NCBI GenBank assembly: GCA_963921425.1
Contig: OY992835.1
Span: 11,966,001 to 12,030,000 of the forward strand
DNA: 64,000 bases
Source of the DNA: Dryas octopetala
Taxonomy: Eukaryota; Streptophyta; Magnoliopsida; Rosales; Rosaceae
Direction: 5' to 3'
The number at the start of each line of letters is the position of its first letter. Positions within the stretch are counted from its first letter, which is position 1. Both the position numbers and the translations under genes were made by a program. Under the pieces are notes generated by a model. It did not search any database, was not told the origin of the DNA, and was given only the letters and a program-made list of their open reading frames with translations. Positions 10,335 through 21,752 of this stretch are shown here, piece by piece.

Positions 10335-12638
10335 ATGAAGTTTATAAATAGGATTCATCTTCTTCACTCTTTTCTTTTCACATGGTTGTTGCTATTTCAC
10401 CTTACTAAACCAGAATCAGTGGGGAGATCAGCATATATTGTTCATATGGACAAGTTGCTCATGCCAAAGGTTTTTGTTAGTTATCAAAACTGGTACTTGT
10501 CCATTGTTGATTCCCTTAAATTTGTAAATCCCACATCATTTGATGACCAATACCATCAATCCTCACAATCACTTTTATACACATATGATTCTGCTCTTCA
10601 TGGTTTCAGTGTGGTTCTATCACTAGACGAACTAAAGGCATTAAAGAAGTACCAAGGATTTTTATCAGCTGATTGCAGTCGAGCTACAACATTTTTGAGC
10701 ACCCGTACACCCGAATTCCTCTCTTTGAATGCTCCCACCGGGCTATGGAGGACCTCGAATTATGGCGAAGATATTATTATTGGTGTCATAGATTCTGGAG
10801 TATGGCCTGAAAGTCCGAGCTTTAAAGACCATGATATGACCGCCACAAATCTAAGTAAATGGAAGGGATCGTGTGAGGAAGGGGAGGAATTCAAGTCCTC
10901 AATGTGTAACTTGAAGCTTATAGGAGCCAAGTACTTTAATAGAGGTTTGTTAAAACACAAAAATGGTAGCTTTCAAATAAAAATGAACTCTTCTAGGGAT
11001 ACAATGGGGCATGGGACTTTTGTTTCCACCATCGCCGCGGGGAATTTTGTAGACGGAGTGTCTTATTTTGGTTATGCTAAAGGAACAACGAAAGGTGTTG
11101 CACCACATGCAAAGATTGCAAGTTACAAGGTCATTTGGGACAACAACTACAATAACATAGATTTTATGGCTGCTATGGAACAAGCCATCAAGGATGGTGT
11201 TGATGTGATTTCCCTCTCTCTTAATGACCTTGAAGAGCCAATGTATATTGACCCTATAGCAAGAGCATCATTTTCTGCTATGGAAAAAGGCGTAGTCGTT
11301 GTATGTGCAGCAGGAAACGAAGGCCCGAGTTTAGGGACCATGCGAAATGGATTTCCATGGGTCATAACTGTTGCTGCAGGCTCTATCGACCGTTGGTTTT
11401 CTGGAGTTTTGACTCTCGGAAATGGTTTAAGAATTATTGGATGGTCTACATTTGCAGGCTCTGATTGGATAAAAGACTTGCCTCTAATATACAAACAGAC
11501 CCTTTCAGCATGTAATTCCTCTGAATTGTTATCTACAACACCAAATGGAATCATCTTTTGTGAACCGGGATCTACTACTAATCAAATCTCAGCTGTCACC
11601 GATTCAACAATTCGAGGAGCTATACTTGTTGCTGATCAGTTTAATGTAACGGAAACTCCATGTCAATGTATCATAATCAAAGTAAAGGAGGCAAAAAAGG
11701 TACTAAACTATGTGCAATCAGCTAATGAACCATTGGCTACAATGGAGTTTCAACAGACAATTATGGACATAGATCATGCACCAAGTGTGTGTGGATTTTC
11801 TTCAAGAGGTCCTTCACAAAGCTATTCAGGCATTTTGAAGCCAGATATAATGGCACCAGGGCTATTGATTGTAGGTGGATGGAGTCCAAACAATCCAGGA
11901 CCTTATTGGGGAAATTTTACTCTGCTTAAGAAACAATATAATGTGGCATCTGGAACATCAATAGCTTGTCCTCATGTTGCCGGGGTTGCTGCACTTTTGG
12001 TAAGAGCACACCCGAAATGGAGCCCTGCTGCTATTAGGTCGGCCATTATGACCACTGCAAATCCCTTAGATAATAGTTTCAACCCAATTTTAGATAGCAA
12101 TTCTCTTCAACCTGCTTCCCCTTGGGCAATGGGAGCAGGTCATATTGATCCAAACCGAGCAGTTGACCCAGGTTTGATTTATGACGCGTCGCGACAAGAT
12201 TATATAAATCTACTATGCTCTTTAGGTTATGAAAGAAAATATATGAGGACAATTATTAAATCTTACTATAGTTGTCTAAAGCCATCTTCTGATCTTAACT
12301 ACCCTTCATTTATTGTTTTATACAAGGACTATAGAGCAGTAACGACGAAAACGTTTGAAAGGATTGTAACCAATGTAGGAAATAACAGTACTACAACTTA
12401 TAAGGCTGTTGTAATGGCACCAAAAAGTTGTGAAGTTGTAGTCTCACCAAATACGCTAGTGTTTGGAAAGAAATATGAAAAGCAATATTACACTCTCAGT
12501 ATAAGGTATAAGGGAAATGAGGACGGAGAAATTTCTTTCGGTTCACTTGTTTGGGTTGAGGAAAATGGAGGGCACACTGTGAGGAGTCCTATAGTTGTGT
12601 TACTTTATATGAACGAAACCTTCGAACGTCGGACTTGA
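10335..12638 (+). CDS. Subtilisin-like serine protease (plant subtilase, SBT1.9-like), 767 aa
   Basis: Intronless gene for a secreted subtilase (peptidase family S8). Order: signal peptide (about 1-28, FLFTWLLLFHL core); I9 inhibitor propeptide (about 33-120, starting AYIVHMD); catalytic domain with Asp153 in VIDSGVWPES, His226 in GHGT, oxyanion Asn328 in AAGNEGP and Ser542 in GTSIACPHVAG; a PA insertion about 370-470; and a C-terminal fibronectin-III-like domain from about 650. All catalytic residues are present and the length is usual for the family. The segment after the catalytic His reads GHGTFVSTIAAGN, where most plant subtilases have a second His (GHGTHTS). The MD...MP pro-domain start and single-exon structure suggest the SBT1.9 subgroup. 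It is expected to mature by self-processing and act in the apoplast; the substrate is unknown. It appears intact. Confidence 0.95.
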   Translation: MKFINRIHLLHSFLFTWLLLFHLTKPESVGRSAYIVHMDKLLMPKVFVSYQNWYLSIVDSLKFVNPTSFDDQYHQSSQSLLYTYDSALHGFSVVLSLDELKALKKYQGFLSADCSRATTFLSTRTPEFLSLNAPTGLWRTSNYGEDIIIGVIDSGVWPESPSFKDHDMTATNLSKWKGSCEEGEEFKSSMCNLKLIGAKYFNRGLLKHKNGSFQIKMNSSRDTMGHGTFVSTIAAGNFVDGVSYFGYAKGTTKGVAPHAKIASYKVIWDNNYNNIDFMAAMEQAIKDGVDVISLSLNDLEEPMYIDPIARASFSAMEKGVVVVCAAGNEGPSLGTMRNGFPWVITVAAGSIDRWFSGVLTLGNGLRIIGWSTFAGSDWIKDLPLIYKQTLSACNSSELLSTTPNGIIFCEPGSTTNQISAVTDSTIRGAILVADQFNVTETPCQCIIIKVKEAKKVLNYVQSANEPLATMEFQQTIMDIDHAPSVCGFSSRGPSQSYSGILKPDIMAPGLLIVGGWSPNNPGPYWGNFTLLKKQYNVASGTSIACPHVAGVAALLVRAHPKWSPAAIRSAIMTTANPLDNSFNPILDSNSLQPASPWAMGAGHIDPNRAVDPGLIYDASRQDYINLLCSLGYERKYMRTIIKSYYSCLKPSSDLNYPSFIVLYKDYRAVTTKTFERIVTNVGNNSTTTYKAVVMAPKSCEVVVSPNTLVFGKKYEKQYYTLSIRYKGNEDGEISFGSLVWVEENGGHTVRSPIVVLLYMNETFERRT

Positions 12639-13507
12639 AGGACCAAACACTTGATCTTAACATTGGAGATTCAATAAGGGTAAGCTGTATAGGGCTTAGT
12701 TACATACTGTTGTAGCGCTACCTTTCATATGTTAGTGTTAGGAAGACTACTACTGAACAAATACATGCGTCTCAATTTAGTCCTTGAACTTTTTATTTGA
12801 GCAATGTCAACCCCAACCTATGAACTAGTGTCAAATAAAAGCTTTTGCTATTAAAATCCTTCAAATATGTACGTACAGAAAAGGCACATGTCAAAGAAGT
12901 TAGTTGGCCTGATCTAGTTTTGAAAATCAATCAACAATTAGCTATTAACAATTAGTCGGCTTGCCATACACTTTAGAGGACGTACGTACGGTTGTTATTA
13001 TTATGCCTTGATCCAAAATTGTGTATGGAATTGGGTGCATATGCTTATGTTACTTATCCTTATCTTATATATATACAATTCACAATTACTGAAAAGCAAT
13101 AAATTAAATTAATGACCCAAGATCCAAATTAGTAGTAGGCCATTACAATGGTCTAACTTGTACATGACATGTAGGCCATCCAGAAAAAAGAAAAACATAT
13201 ATAGATTTAGTTACTTATGGTCATCGAGTGTTATCAGACATTTATGTTTGTGTCAGAGTTATATTCTGGATGTTCAAGGAATGTAGCCTATATAGTTTAT
13301 GGAATGAAAATTCTCTAATACAACCTCAGCAATGTTGTTAAATCATGACTTATTTCCAATGTATGCAATTACAGTGACATGTTTCTTGATGAGATCTTGT
13401 GCATATATTGCATAAGAATAACAATGGATAGTAACCAGACAAAACCACCATATATCTAATTCAGTACGGATGTTACTTTCTATTAAAAACGTACAAAAAT
13501 AACTAGC
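12639..13507. other. Intergenic region between subtilase and F-box pseudogene
   Basis: Contains the presumed subtilase 3'-UTR and otherwise AT-rich sequence with no gene. It includes a 70-bp fragment (13069-13138) that matches part of the neighbouring F-box pseudogene. Confidence 0.5.
13069..13138 (-). repeat. Short duplicated fragment of the F-box/LRR pseudogene
   Basis: The 70 bases align with 14396-14464: both contain ATTCACAAT, then GCAATA, then TAATGAC, then CCCAAGATCCAAATTAGTA. The match is imperfect, with small indels, but long enough not to be chance. The orientation is the same as that of the pseudogene. It probably records a local duplication or a template-switch repair event. Confidence 0.55.
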
Positions 13508-14904
13508 CTAATTGTCCAACCATTGAAGCTCAAAATTGATTTCATGAACTTCTTCCAGATGACCTCTCAATAATATGCTGCACCATAAATCTTCATTGTA
13601 AGACACTGGCTTCAAGTCCTTGTTTGAACCTTAACAGACTTTAAGTAATGCCGCCAACATTTGATGTAATTGTCTTCACAACATTGGAAGATTAATTGTT
13701 TCTCCTCTTAGTTCTTCCAGAGAAAATGTGATCTGCATATTTTAGAACAATAAGGTAAGGTATAACTACAATTACATGAACACAAACAATTAAAATAAAA
13801 CTATAGTCAAGTTTAACTTCTTCTAGCTTCTTAGAATTCAAAGAAAACGAGGGTGGGATTTTGTCACCACGGCATTCGTAGTAAACAAGATTTGGAGCAT
13901 CTATGGTGACCTCCTCTACATTATCATCACTATCTAAAACTATTGCTAATTTCTTGAGTTGATGACTCGAGATTTTCAGCTCATCCTCTGATTTGAAATA
14001 GCCCACAAGTATAACTCCTCAAGAAAGGGAAATTTAAAAACAAGTTTCTCGATATATTTGTTGGTAAAAGAAGTGGATATTCTCAACTCCTTTAAATTAC
14101 TGCAGTTGACTGCATCAAGATCCAATGCGTAACAATGAAAAGTTTGAAGACTGGCTGCTTCAATCTTGTAGCTATAATCTTTATCATGACTAAAATATCT
14201 AAGGATAACATTCTTGAGCTTGGGAAGTTCACAAAGTTGAAGATATTTTATGTTGTTACAGCCAGAAAGGAGCTCTAGAGTCCCAATAGAAGGGCATCTA
14301 GAAAGGAGCTCCCCCAATAATCCCTTCAAATCAACCCATGACAAACTGAGCTCTTTTAGGCAGCTAAACTTGGTGCCCTGTTGATTTAAGGCTTTGATAT
14401 CCAATTCACAATGACTTAAACGCAATACAACTAATGACGTACCCAAGATCCAAATTAGTACTAGCAGGAGGAAAACTGTACCTTTGGATTTGGAAGTCAA
14501 TAATGTTTAGGTTGAGCTCTAACACTTTGACATAGTTTTTGGTTACCAACTTCATCCAACGATCAACATGATGAGGGACTAATTGATTTTTTCGGGCCAA
14601 GGTTCCCTACAAGCCTGAAGTTGTTAATTATCCTTTTTTGATGATCTTCATGTTCAGAGAATATCATCAAGGACTTGTCAACATGAGCTACAAACTCCTC
14701 TTCTATCTTTTCCCCTTTTGGATCACGACCAAATATTGGACCAGAAAATTTGAAATGAAAATCAAAGACTGGTAGTGAGTTCCAGAAACTTTGCCATGTC
14801 CTGGACAAGAAGCTCATATGGACTGCATCTTCTGCAGGCAAGTGAAACAGGATTTTCTCCATAATGGATTCGGGCAACTGCGATATTCGATCAATATTGT
14901 TCAT
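13508..14904 (-). pseudogene. F-box/LRR-repeat protein pseudogene (three frameshifts)
   Basis: Reverse strand. The first frame (14904-14563) encodes an F-box (RISQLPESIMEKILFHLP, then AVHMSFLSRTWQSFWNSLP). After a run of six A's near 14590 the reading continues one frame over (VDRWMKLVTKNYVKVLELNL). Near 14460 it shifts again into a leucine-rich part (SLVVLRLSHCEL, KELSLSWVDLKGL, LEELYL). Near 14000 it shifts a third time (ELKISSHQLKKLAI), then crosses a probable small intron (GT about 13785, AG at 13732) and ends around HLEEVHEINFELQWLDN, stop at 13508-13510. F-box/LRR proteins are substrate receptors of SCF ubiquitin ligases. Three independent shifts in a single domain order indicate a decayed gene; a sequencing error could explain at most the homopolymer one. 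Confidence 0.8.
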
Positions 14905-16367
14905 TACTATGGTCAAGTCTAGCAGTGATGAATGATCCCTAGCTTTGAAAGATTTTGTATGGAGAATATAGGCCTCTGTTTTTGGTTTCGTTTTATATGT
15001 AGGAATATAGGCCTTTGGACCCAAAAAATGGAATATAGGACTCTTTCCTTGCTACTCAAGGACACACAGTACGATATCAAATCTCATAGATGACTCTTTA
15101 TACATCTATACTTTCTCTCAATAGGTATGAGAAAACATGGAACCTTAAATCAGTGCTCAAATCTGACTTCATTTTCTTACCCTCCCTTGATTCTTTTTCT
15201 TTTTTTTGGCCAAACCAAAACTTGTGTCTAAGGACCAAATTTGTCTTTTGGTGAAAGTTGAGGGACTATTTGTGATAAAAAGCTTAATGGACATTAAGGA
15301 TATTGAGTATTGTATTTTTAAACAAATTTGTATTACGATTTTGGCATACATGTAATTCTGGGTATGGCACTCTGTCATGGTTCCTTTACTTTTATGTAGT
15401 TCAGATATACAAGTTCCTTTTGATATTTTCTTCTTGGTTGGAAGTTCTTATGATATATTGGTTATGTTATCAATTTTTTATGTGACATTGCATTTATATT
15501 GATATGCACCTCTATAAATTTCTCTCGGTTTTTTATTTTGTTTAAGCATGAGATTTACTTTACATTAGTTAGTTTCTGAGTGGATTTGAATAGAGGAGGC
15601 ATCTTGTTCTGTGCGACTTTAATTTCTTGTAATCCATGGCTGATAAATCTATGAACACTATTAGCTTGAAGGCCTTAGTGGAATCGTGGAGAAAAAAGAG
15701 TTTTCGTAGAATTTGATAATGATTTTGTTGATGTTCTCAGTTTATTGACAATTCCTACGAGAACAATTATAACACTTGCCCGTAGTTGTTCACTACCAGT
15801 GAGAATTGGTTGCATGAACAGTTTATAATTAAGTGTTGCGAGTATTGATTTAAAAGTCTTTCAAACTAATGATTGAATGTCTAAAAATGTTGTTATCTCT
15901 TAGCAATAGTGCTGAATCTCTATCACATATGCTCAAACTAAAAATTGATGGTTGTGTCCCCATACTATATACAAGTGCTCTTCAAATAATATTTCATAAT
16001 ATTTCACAACTTCAAAAAAAAAATCTCATAATATTTCACTTGTATCAAGAAATTTTTGAAATTATTAGAAGTGGTTGAAAGTTTATTAATGTCTATAAAT
16101 TTTTTTTAATAAAATTCTATGAAAATCTATAAAGCTTGTCATAATTCTAAAGTGTAAAGTTTATCGATTAAAAAAAGGCATTAAAAATCTATTGAAGAAT
16201 GAAGAGTCGAAGACACCCCCTAAATTGATGGACTGAAAAAGAAAAAATATGTAAGTGTTGAGCCAAAAAGTCTATTAAATAGAAGCCAACCTGCCCAGCT
16301 TCTGCTGTTCCCTCCCGCTCCCTCTCTCTCTCTCTCTCTCTCTCTCAATCCAGCATTAGAATAGAGG
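14905..16367. other. Intergenic region between F-box pseudogene and TGS1
   Basis: No gene found. AT-rich with short spurious frames. Immediately ahead of TGS1 is a (CT)n microsatellite at about 16320-16346, in what is probably the TGS1 5'-UTR. Confidence 0.5.
16319..16346 (+). repeat. (CT)n microsatellite in the TGS1 leader
   Basis: About 14 CT units lie 22 bases upstream of the TGS1 start codon. Pyrimidine-rich CT tracts are common just downstream of plant transcription starts. Confidence 0.85.
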
Positions 16368-19300
16368 ATGCAGAAGAAGAAAACGGCTTCAAAACGACGA
16401 CGCACTACTCGTCGGCCTAAGAAACACAGGCTCTTACACCTCCCAGGTAATCAATCATTTTCTATCTCGCTTAATCTCCCAGAAAACTTTTTATCTTCGA
16501 TTTTTGTTTTGGTTACCAATTTTTTTAAAATAAAAGTTTTTTTTTTTCCCTTTTCCTAATAGCAAACGCAGGACTTTTTTCCTTGAACAATTTTCCACCT
16601 CAAGAAAATTAGTCTACTTTTCTTTTATTTTCATTCTATTACTTCGTTTACTAATTTTCTTTTATTTGCAATTTCTTCGTCTTGTTTCTCAGCTAAAGTT
16701 GATAAGCAAAATGAATTTCCTACACTAGTTTCTTGGTAACCAAACACATCTAAAATGATTCATTTTACATTTCCTTTGTTTTCTCAGCTCGAATTCATAA
16801 GAGGAAGAAACTACTTGAAGAAGGGGTGAGTCCTCTTGTTGAGAAGTACTGGTTTCAGAGATATAATCTTTTCTCGAGATACGATGAGGGGATCAAAATG
16901 GATGAGCAGGGGTGGTACTCCGTCACGCCCGAAGAGATAGCAATCAGACACGCCAAGAGGTGTGAAAACACAACCGTCATTGATTGCTTCGCAGGTATTG
17001 GAGGCAATGCCATTCAGTTTGCTTCGGTGTAAGTTCCGTAGCTTTTCGTGTATTGTTCATTAATACTCGTGTTTCAATCTATCACTAAAGAGTAGAATTG
17101 TTCTTCCAATTATGAGTATTTTTTATGTGACTGTTAAAACTTGCTGCTGAAGAGCTCTTTTTATGGCATTGTAGTGTTTAGGTGCTGATTCGTGCAAATT
17201 ATTCGTTAATAGTTACTTGTTGCCTACCATTTTAACTTAGCTTTATGACTTTGATCCTTAAGAATATATGTATCCATAAATCTTGTACCAACTTGCATCT
17301 TTGGTCAAATGGAATCTAATAAAATATGCACCGAAGCTAGGAGGCTAGTGGGGTGTGTGTGTGTCGGGAAGAGGGGGGGGGGGGGGGGGGGAGAGATAGA
17401 GAGAGATAAAGGGGGCTATGTCCCATTGTTGACAGTTTGTTGGTTATTTGTAAGTGCATCAATTTATATAATAGACAAATGTGATTTTTATCTCTGGTTT
17501 TGAATCTTGAATTATGTTGGGTTCCCGCCTTCGGTGGAGTTAAGGGGGTGGACCTTTGGTATATCCAAGGGCCATTCGTGCATGGTGGAGAACCTTTTGA
17601 ATTCTCATTGTGCATGTGATTTGTGTAGGAGCTTAGTAACTTTTATCTTTGGTCTTTTAGGTGTTATCATGTTGTTGCTATTGAAATTGATCCCCGTAAA
17701 GTTGAAATGGCAATTAACAATGCAAAAATATACGGAGTGGAAGATTACATTGATTTCATTGTAGGAGACTTTTTCCAACTTGCACCATCATTGAAGGTAC
17801 TGCTTTCTTGTCTGCACTAATTTTCTAAGAATTTTGAAATAATTCTTGAGTTAAGAATGTAACTAACTCAATGATGTGCCAAGTATCATTTGAAGGCAAT
17901 TCCATGTGGATTAAATTTTCAGTTTGAGCTTGCAAGTTGCTAGTCATTTAGATGCCTTTCCTTTTCTCCTTTTTTGTGTTTCAATATATGCTAATAAAAA
18001 GTAAAATTAAACTGACTTAGTTTGGTTCCATGAGTTTGTTAACTGTAATTTGCTACAAGTTTTGATGAGCTTTTATAGATTTTCTTGGAATCTCTGTATA
18101 ATGATTTTATTATGTGACCTAATACAATTTACATCTTTGATAAATTTCATTATTATATTGAGCTAAAAAAATTGAATGAATAACTCAATAGATAAATATC
18201 TATTACAAGTTTGGATGTCTATTACAGCTTTGGGCATGTTGCATCTCCTTTTTTTAATAAAAAAAACTCTTAAAACAATTGTTGTGTAATAGTTTAAGTT
18301 TGAGCTGGAATTAATAATGTTTATTATAATACATTTTGTATCTCAATTTTGTCAGGGGGACATAGTGTTTCTTGCACCACCTTGGGGAGGCCCATCATAC
18401 AGAAATGTTGAGAAATTTACACTTGACTTACTCGAGCCAAAAGATGGGTATGCAATGGTGCATTCATTTTACCTGGAAAACCTTAACTGCTTTAGTTTGC
18501 TGAATAATGAGCTATGAATGATAGTGATTATGTAAATTTTAACAATCTGATTGAACTAACATCACAGATGTGAGGCAAGTTATCAGAATCTTCTGCAACC
18601 AAAAATTAAAAAAACTTAAAATTGTATTCTAAATTCAACATGGACCTGATTGAAATAATTTCTAGGCAACTCAGTTATTACTGGCCCTTTTTCATTTTTT
18701 TTATATATAAGTAGCTGCTTTTATTTTAAATGATCTTCAATTTAAACTTTAAAGTGATAGGCATATCTTGGAATTTCTAAAGGAAATGTTATGCAGCACT
18801 TCAATTATCTAAATTAAATCAATGACTGTGTGTGCTGTGTGTTTCTCCAGCATGCATAATAGTGAAGATGTTTGAATGGACTATAATATGCACCTTTGAG
18901 ACATTCTGTAATATATTAGAAACTGTGTGTTCCATAATCTGTTATGATATTAAGTTATCAATTTATGTAATATAGTAACTTTAAGTGAACTGTGTGATTT
19001 CTTATACCCTTATTAGCATCATTAAGATATGAAATGTCTGTCAAACTGACTCTTTCATGAAAATTTGTAGGTTATGTCTGCCAACACTTTGATGAAAATT
19101 TTTAGTGTTTTATCATTCTGTTTTCTGTGATATTCTAACTTATGGTGGTCTATTTCCCCCCACCTTTATTAGGTCCAATAGAATATCCTATTATTATGGT
19201 ATAACTATTTTGGTTTCCCCCTTCCCTTTTCATCAAGCTTAATAGCATTATTTCATTATCATGATACAGCTATTTTGGCAAAGTTCAAGAATTTTTACAT

Positions 19301-19965
19301 GTTCCTCAAATTTCCAATGTCAAAAGATCGATCTAAATTTGATCTGTATTTTCTTGGCCTTTGATCTCTTTTATGGAGAAAGTGGTGTAGTATGAGCCCC
19401 TATGCAAATATGGATGATTAGTGTTCTCTCTATTTTTGACCTTGAGTGGTATTTTGTCCATGGGGATTTTTCCAACAAAACCAACTGAAATAAGTATTGT
19501 TGTAGTATTCATAATTATGCTTTCGACATTAATTGTTTTGTTCAAATATTTCCTCTACTCTTCATGCACAGGTATGCCATCTTTCAAGCTGCTCAAGCGA
19601 TAACACCCAACATCATTATGTTCTTGCCTCGGAATGTTGACTTGCTCCAAGTAGAAGAGCTCTGTTGGCTGTCTTCTCCTCCTCTAGAAGTTGAGGTATA
19701 TATGGTCCTCTACATACAACATTTTTATTCTGCATAGAAGATAGAAAATGATTTTAGTATCATGTCTTTTGATGTATTTTGGAAGTTGCAATTTGAACAC
19801 GTCTGCCTTGTTTATTTTCAGTCTAGTCCAAAGTGTAATTAGATCCTGAATAATTCACGACTGATATCAAATATGCAGATTGAAGAAAATTATGTGCAGA
19901 ACTCTTTAAAGGGTATAACAGTCTACTTTGGTGGTGCAGCATCCAGTCAATGTGGATCATCATAA
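16368..19965 (+). CDS. TGS1: Trimethylguanosine synthase-like RNA cap methyltransferase (TGS1), 252 aa, six exons
   Basis: Exons: 16368-16446, 16788-17028, 17661-17796, 18356-18447, 19572-19695, 19879-19965. All junctions are GT-AG and keep frame. The protein starts with a very basic tail ([20 protein letters not shown]), followed by the TGS1 core: [17 protein letters not shown] (46-62), the SAM-binding motif DCFAGIGG (92-99), the acidic DPRK region after motif I, the catalytic PPWGGP (160-165) and FLPRN. TGS1 enzymes dimethylate m7G caps of snRNA, snoRNA and telomerase RNA to the m2,2,7G form in the nucleus/Cajal body. Only the catalytic domain is present, as in other short plant forms; the long N-terminal region of animal TGS1 is absent. 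A G-homopolymer at 17373-17391 lies in intron 2. Confidence 0.92.
17373..17391 (+). repeat. Poly-G run (19 bases) in TGS1 intron 2
   Basis: An uninterrupted G run, preceded by a short GT repeat and followed by GA repeats. Length is likely unstable and is a place where assembly error is possible. Confidence 0.9.
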
Positions 19966-20548
19966 TCTGAGTATGACTAATATGTCAGATGTTAATCGCT
20001 TACTGAATTGTTTGTAGTATATATTTATATGTTGAATGCCAAAAAAATATAAAATGGGTGAATATATAACATGTTAATCATATTTGTAGAATGCAACCAA
20101 CATTTGTTAGAAAGCTCAATTTGATAATGAATCGAGCTTCCTCATAATAACAACTGAGCAAGTCATTTTTCACATAACAATGGCCCAATTTCCATGATCG
20201 GTTGCAAGCAAGGCACATACCTTGCCTCCCATTTTGAGAAAAAACATCTTTAGAGCAAAGGTTATCTATACCAATTACGTAATTTCTTATATTAGAATAA
20301 GACTGTACATTCTTATTTGAGGTCTTAATTATAATTTTTATGATTTTTATAAATTTGATGGTTAAATTTATCACCTTATCCGTAGACCAATAAATGGAGA
20401 TAATAGTTGTCAAAAGACTCAAAACTAGGGAGTGTGCGGGTCATTAATAAAACCCATGGGGTGCAATTGTAATTAAGGAAGGGTTTGCATGAAATTAACT
20501 CTGCAAAGTATCTTACTAGGAGCTCCAGTGGAATATATGTATTTATAT
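19966..20548. other. 3' flank of TGS1
   Basis: Contains the presumed TGS1 3'-UTR and AT-rich sequence. Open frames on the reverse strand (20078-20615) show no family resemblance, so I see no gene here. Confidence 0.45.
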
Positions 20549-20880
20549 ATATAGAGGCTTCTTTTATTGAGGTATACCTCTTTAAACATGATAAGGCATA
20601 ATTTATAGGACACATCCCACATTGTAATTTGATGATCGATGCAGTCTATTTTCTAAATTTTTATACAAGGATTATTTTTGCAAAAAATTAATAAAATCAG
20701 GTTTATCTAATTTTTTTGTAAGGATGATCTTTGTATAGAGATTTAGAAATTAGACGGCTTTGATCATCAAATTACAATGCGAGGTGTGTCCTACAAACCA
20801 TATCTCATTATGTTTAAGATGATGTATGCTTTATTCTAAAAAAAAAAAAAAGATATATCTCAATGGAAGTGGTATATATA
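20549..20880. mobile_element. MITE with long terminal inverted repeats, about 330 bp
   Basis: The left arm contains TTATAGGACACAT, CATTGTAATTTGATGATC and TTTCTAAAT in order. The right arm carries the reverse complement in the reverse order (GAAATTAGACGG, GATCATCAAATTACAATG, GTGTGTCCTACAA). The arms extend outward to TTGAGGTATACCT on the left and the related AGATATATCTCAA on the right, so each arm is about 150 bp. No coding capacity. Superfamily is uncertain because the ends merge into TA-rich sequence that hides the target duplication. Confidence 0.7.
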
Positions 20881-21752
20881 TTAACTTGGCAACATAATCT
20901 CATAATTCGATTTAAAGATTATTCTTTCAAAAAATCAACTAAATCAAAAATTGTTTAGTAAACTATTAATAAACTAATTATACTCAAATAAATAGACCAA
21001 CACAAGTTTTTAAATAAGAGAAATTTTTAGCAACATGATTCCAACTTATATGTCAACAGCAATTCACAATGTGACCTTCATTTTGATTCAAATTAGGACT
21101 TAAACTGTACTTTTGACTCAAATAAGGATAATATGTCAAATCTCTTACAAATTCAGTCAAAAATTGTTATTTCCTCATTATAAAAAATAGTTATGAAAAA
21201 ATTAAAAAATAATACGAAAATATAAAAAAGGGGAGAATGCAGAACCCCTCCCCCACACTTGATCCTTCGTACCCCACTCCACTTCATTGCCCTGCTCAGG
21301 CCGACGAACTCCCCATAAATTAGAAACCACAATTGCAAGGTTTATTAAAATGTACAATTTAGCTACTACGAGAGATAAAATATGAGAGACAAGTCAGAGA
21401 ACACATCTAAAAATTGGATTTATATTAATATTTTATCTCTCATATCAGCGCGGTTCTTGAAATCCGTAAGAAAATAATATGGAACAGTCAAGTGAGGAAG
21501 ACTTTCCTTATACGCCTCATCACAATTTTTTATTTATTTTATATGACATATCCCTCATCGGACTTGGTTTCCTACTTTCTTCTAGAAATAAAGTTGTAAT
21601 AATACTCGAAAACCTTCAATGTGCAGGAAAAAAGAAAAAAGAAAAAAGAAAAAGCTTTCCTACTCTTCCTCGGAAACAAAGCTGCTCTACATATATAATA
21701 GTTGGCCTAATTAGACGAGCATTCAACATTAAATCAAGAGCAACCCAAAACC
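20881..21752. other. Upstream region of the CAF1 gene
   Basis: AT-rich with no gene. The open frame at 21479-21874 overlaps the CAF1 start in another frame and is not conserved-looking. Confidence 0.45.
21690..21700 (+). promoter_or_regulatory. Candidate TATA box of the CAF1 gene
   Basis: CATATATAATA lies about 55 bases upstream of the CAF1 ATG, in a compact intronless gene. Position and sequence fit a TATA element, which would place the transcription start close to 21725. Not proven. Confidence 0.4.

Noticed and set aside
20078..20615. Two reverse-strand open frames downstream of TGS1
   Set aside because: No family resemblance and overlap with TGS1 3' flank and the MITE arm.
21479..21752. 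131-aa open frame overlapping the CAF1 start
   Set aside because: Different frame from CAF1, no recognisable domain, AT-rich promoter composition.
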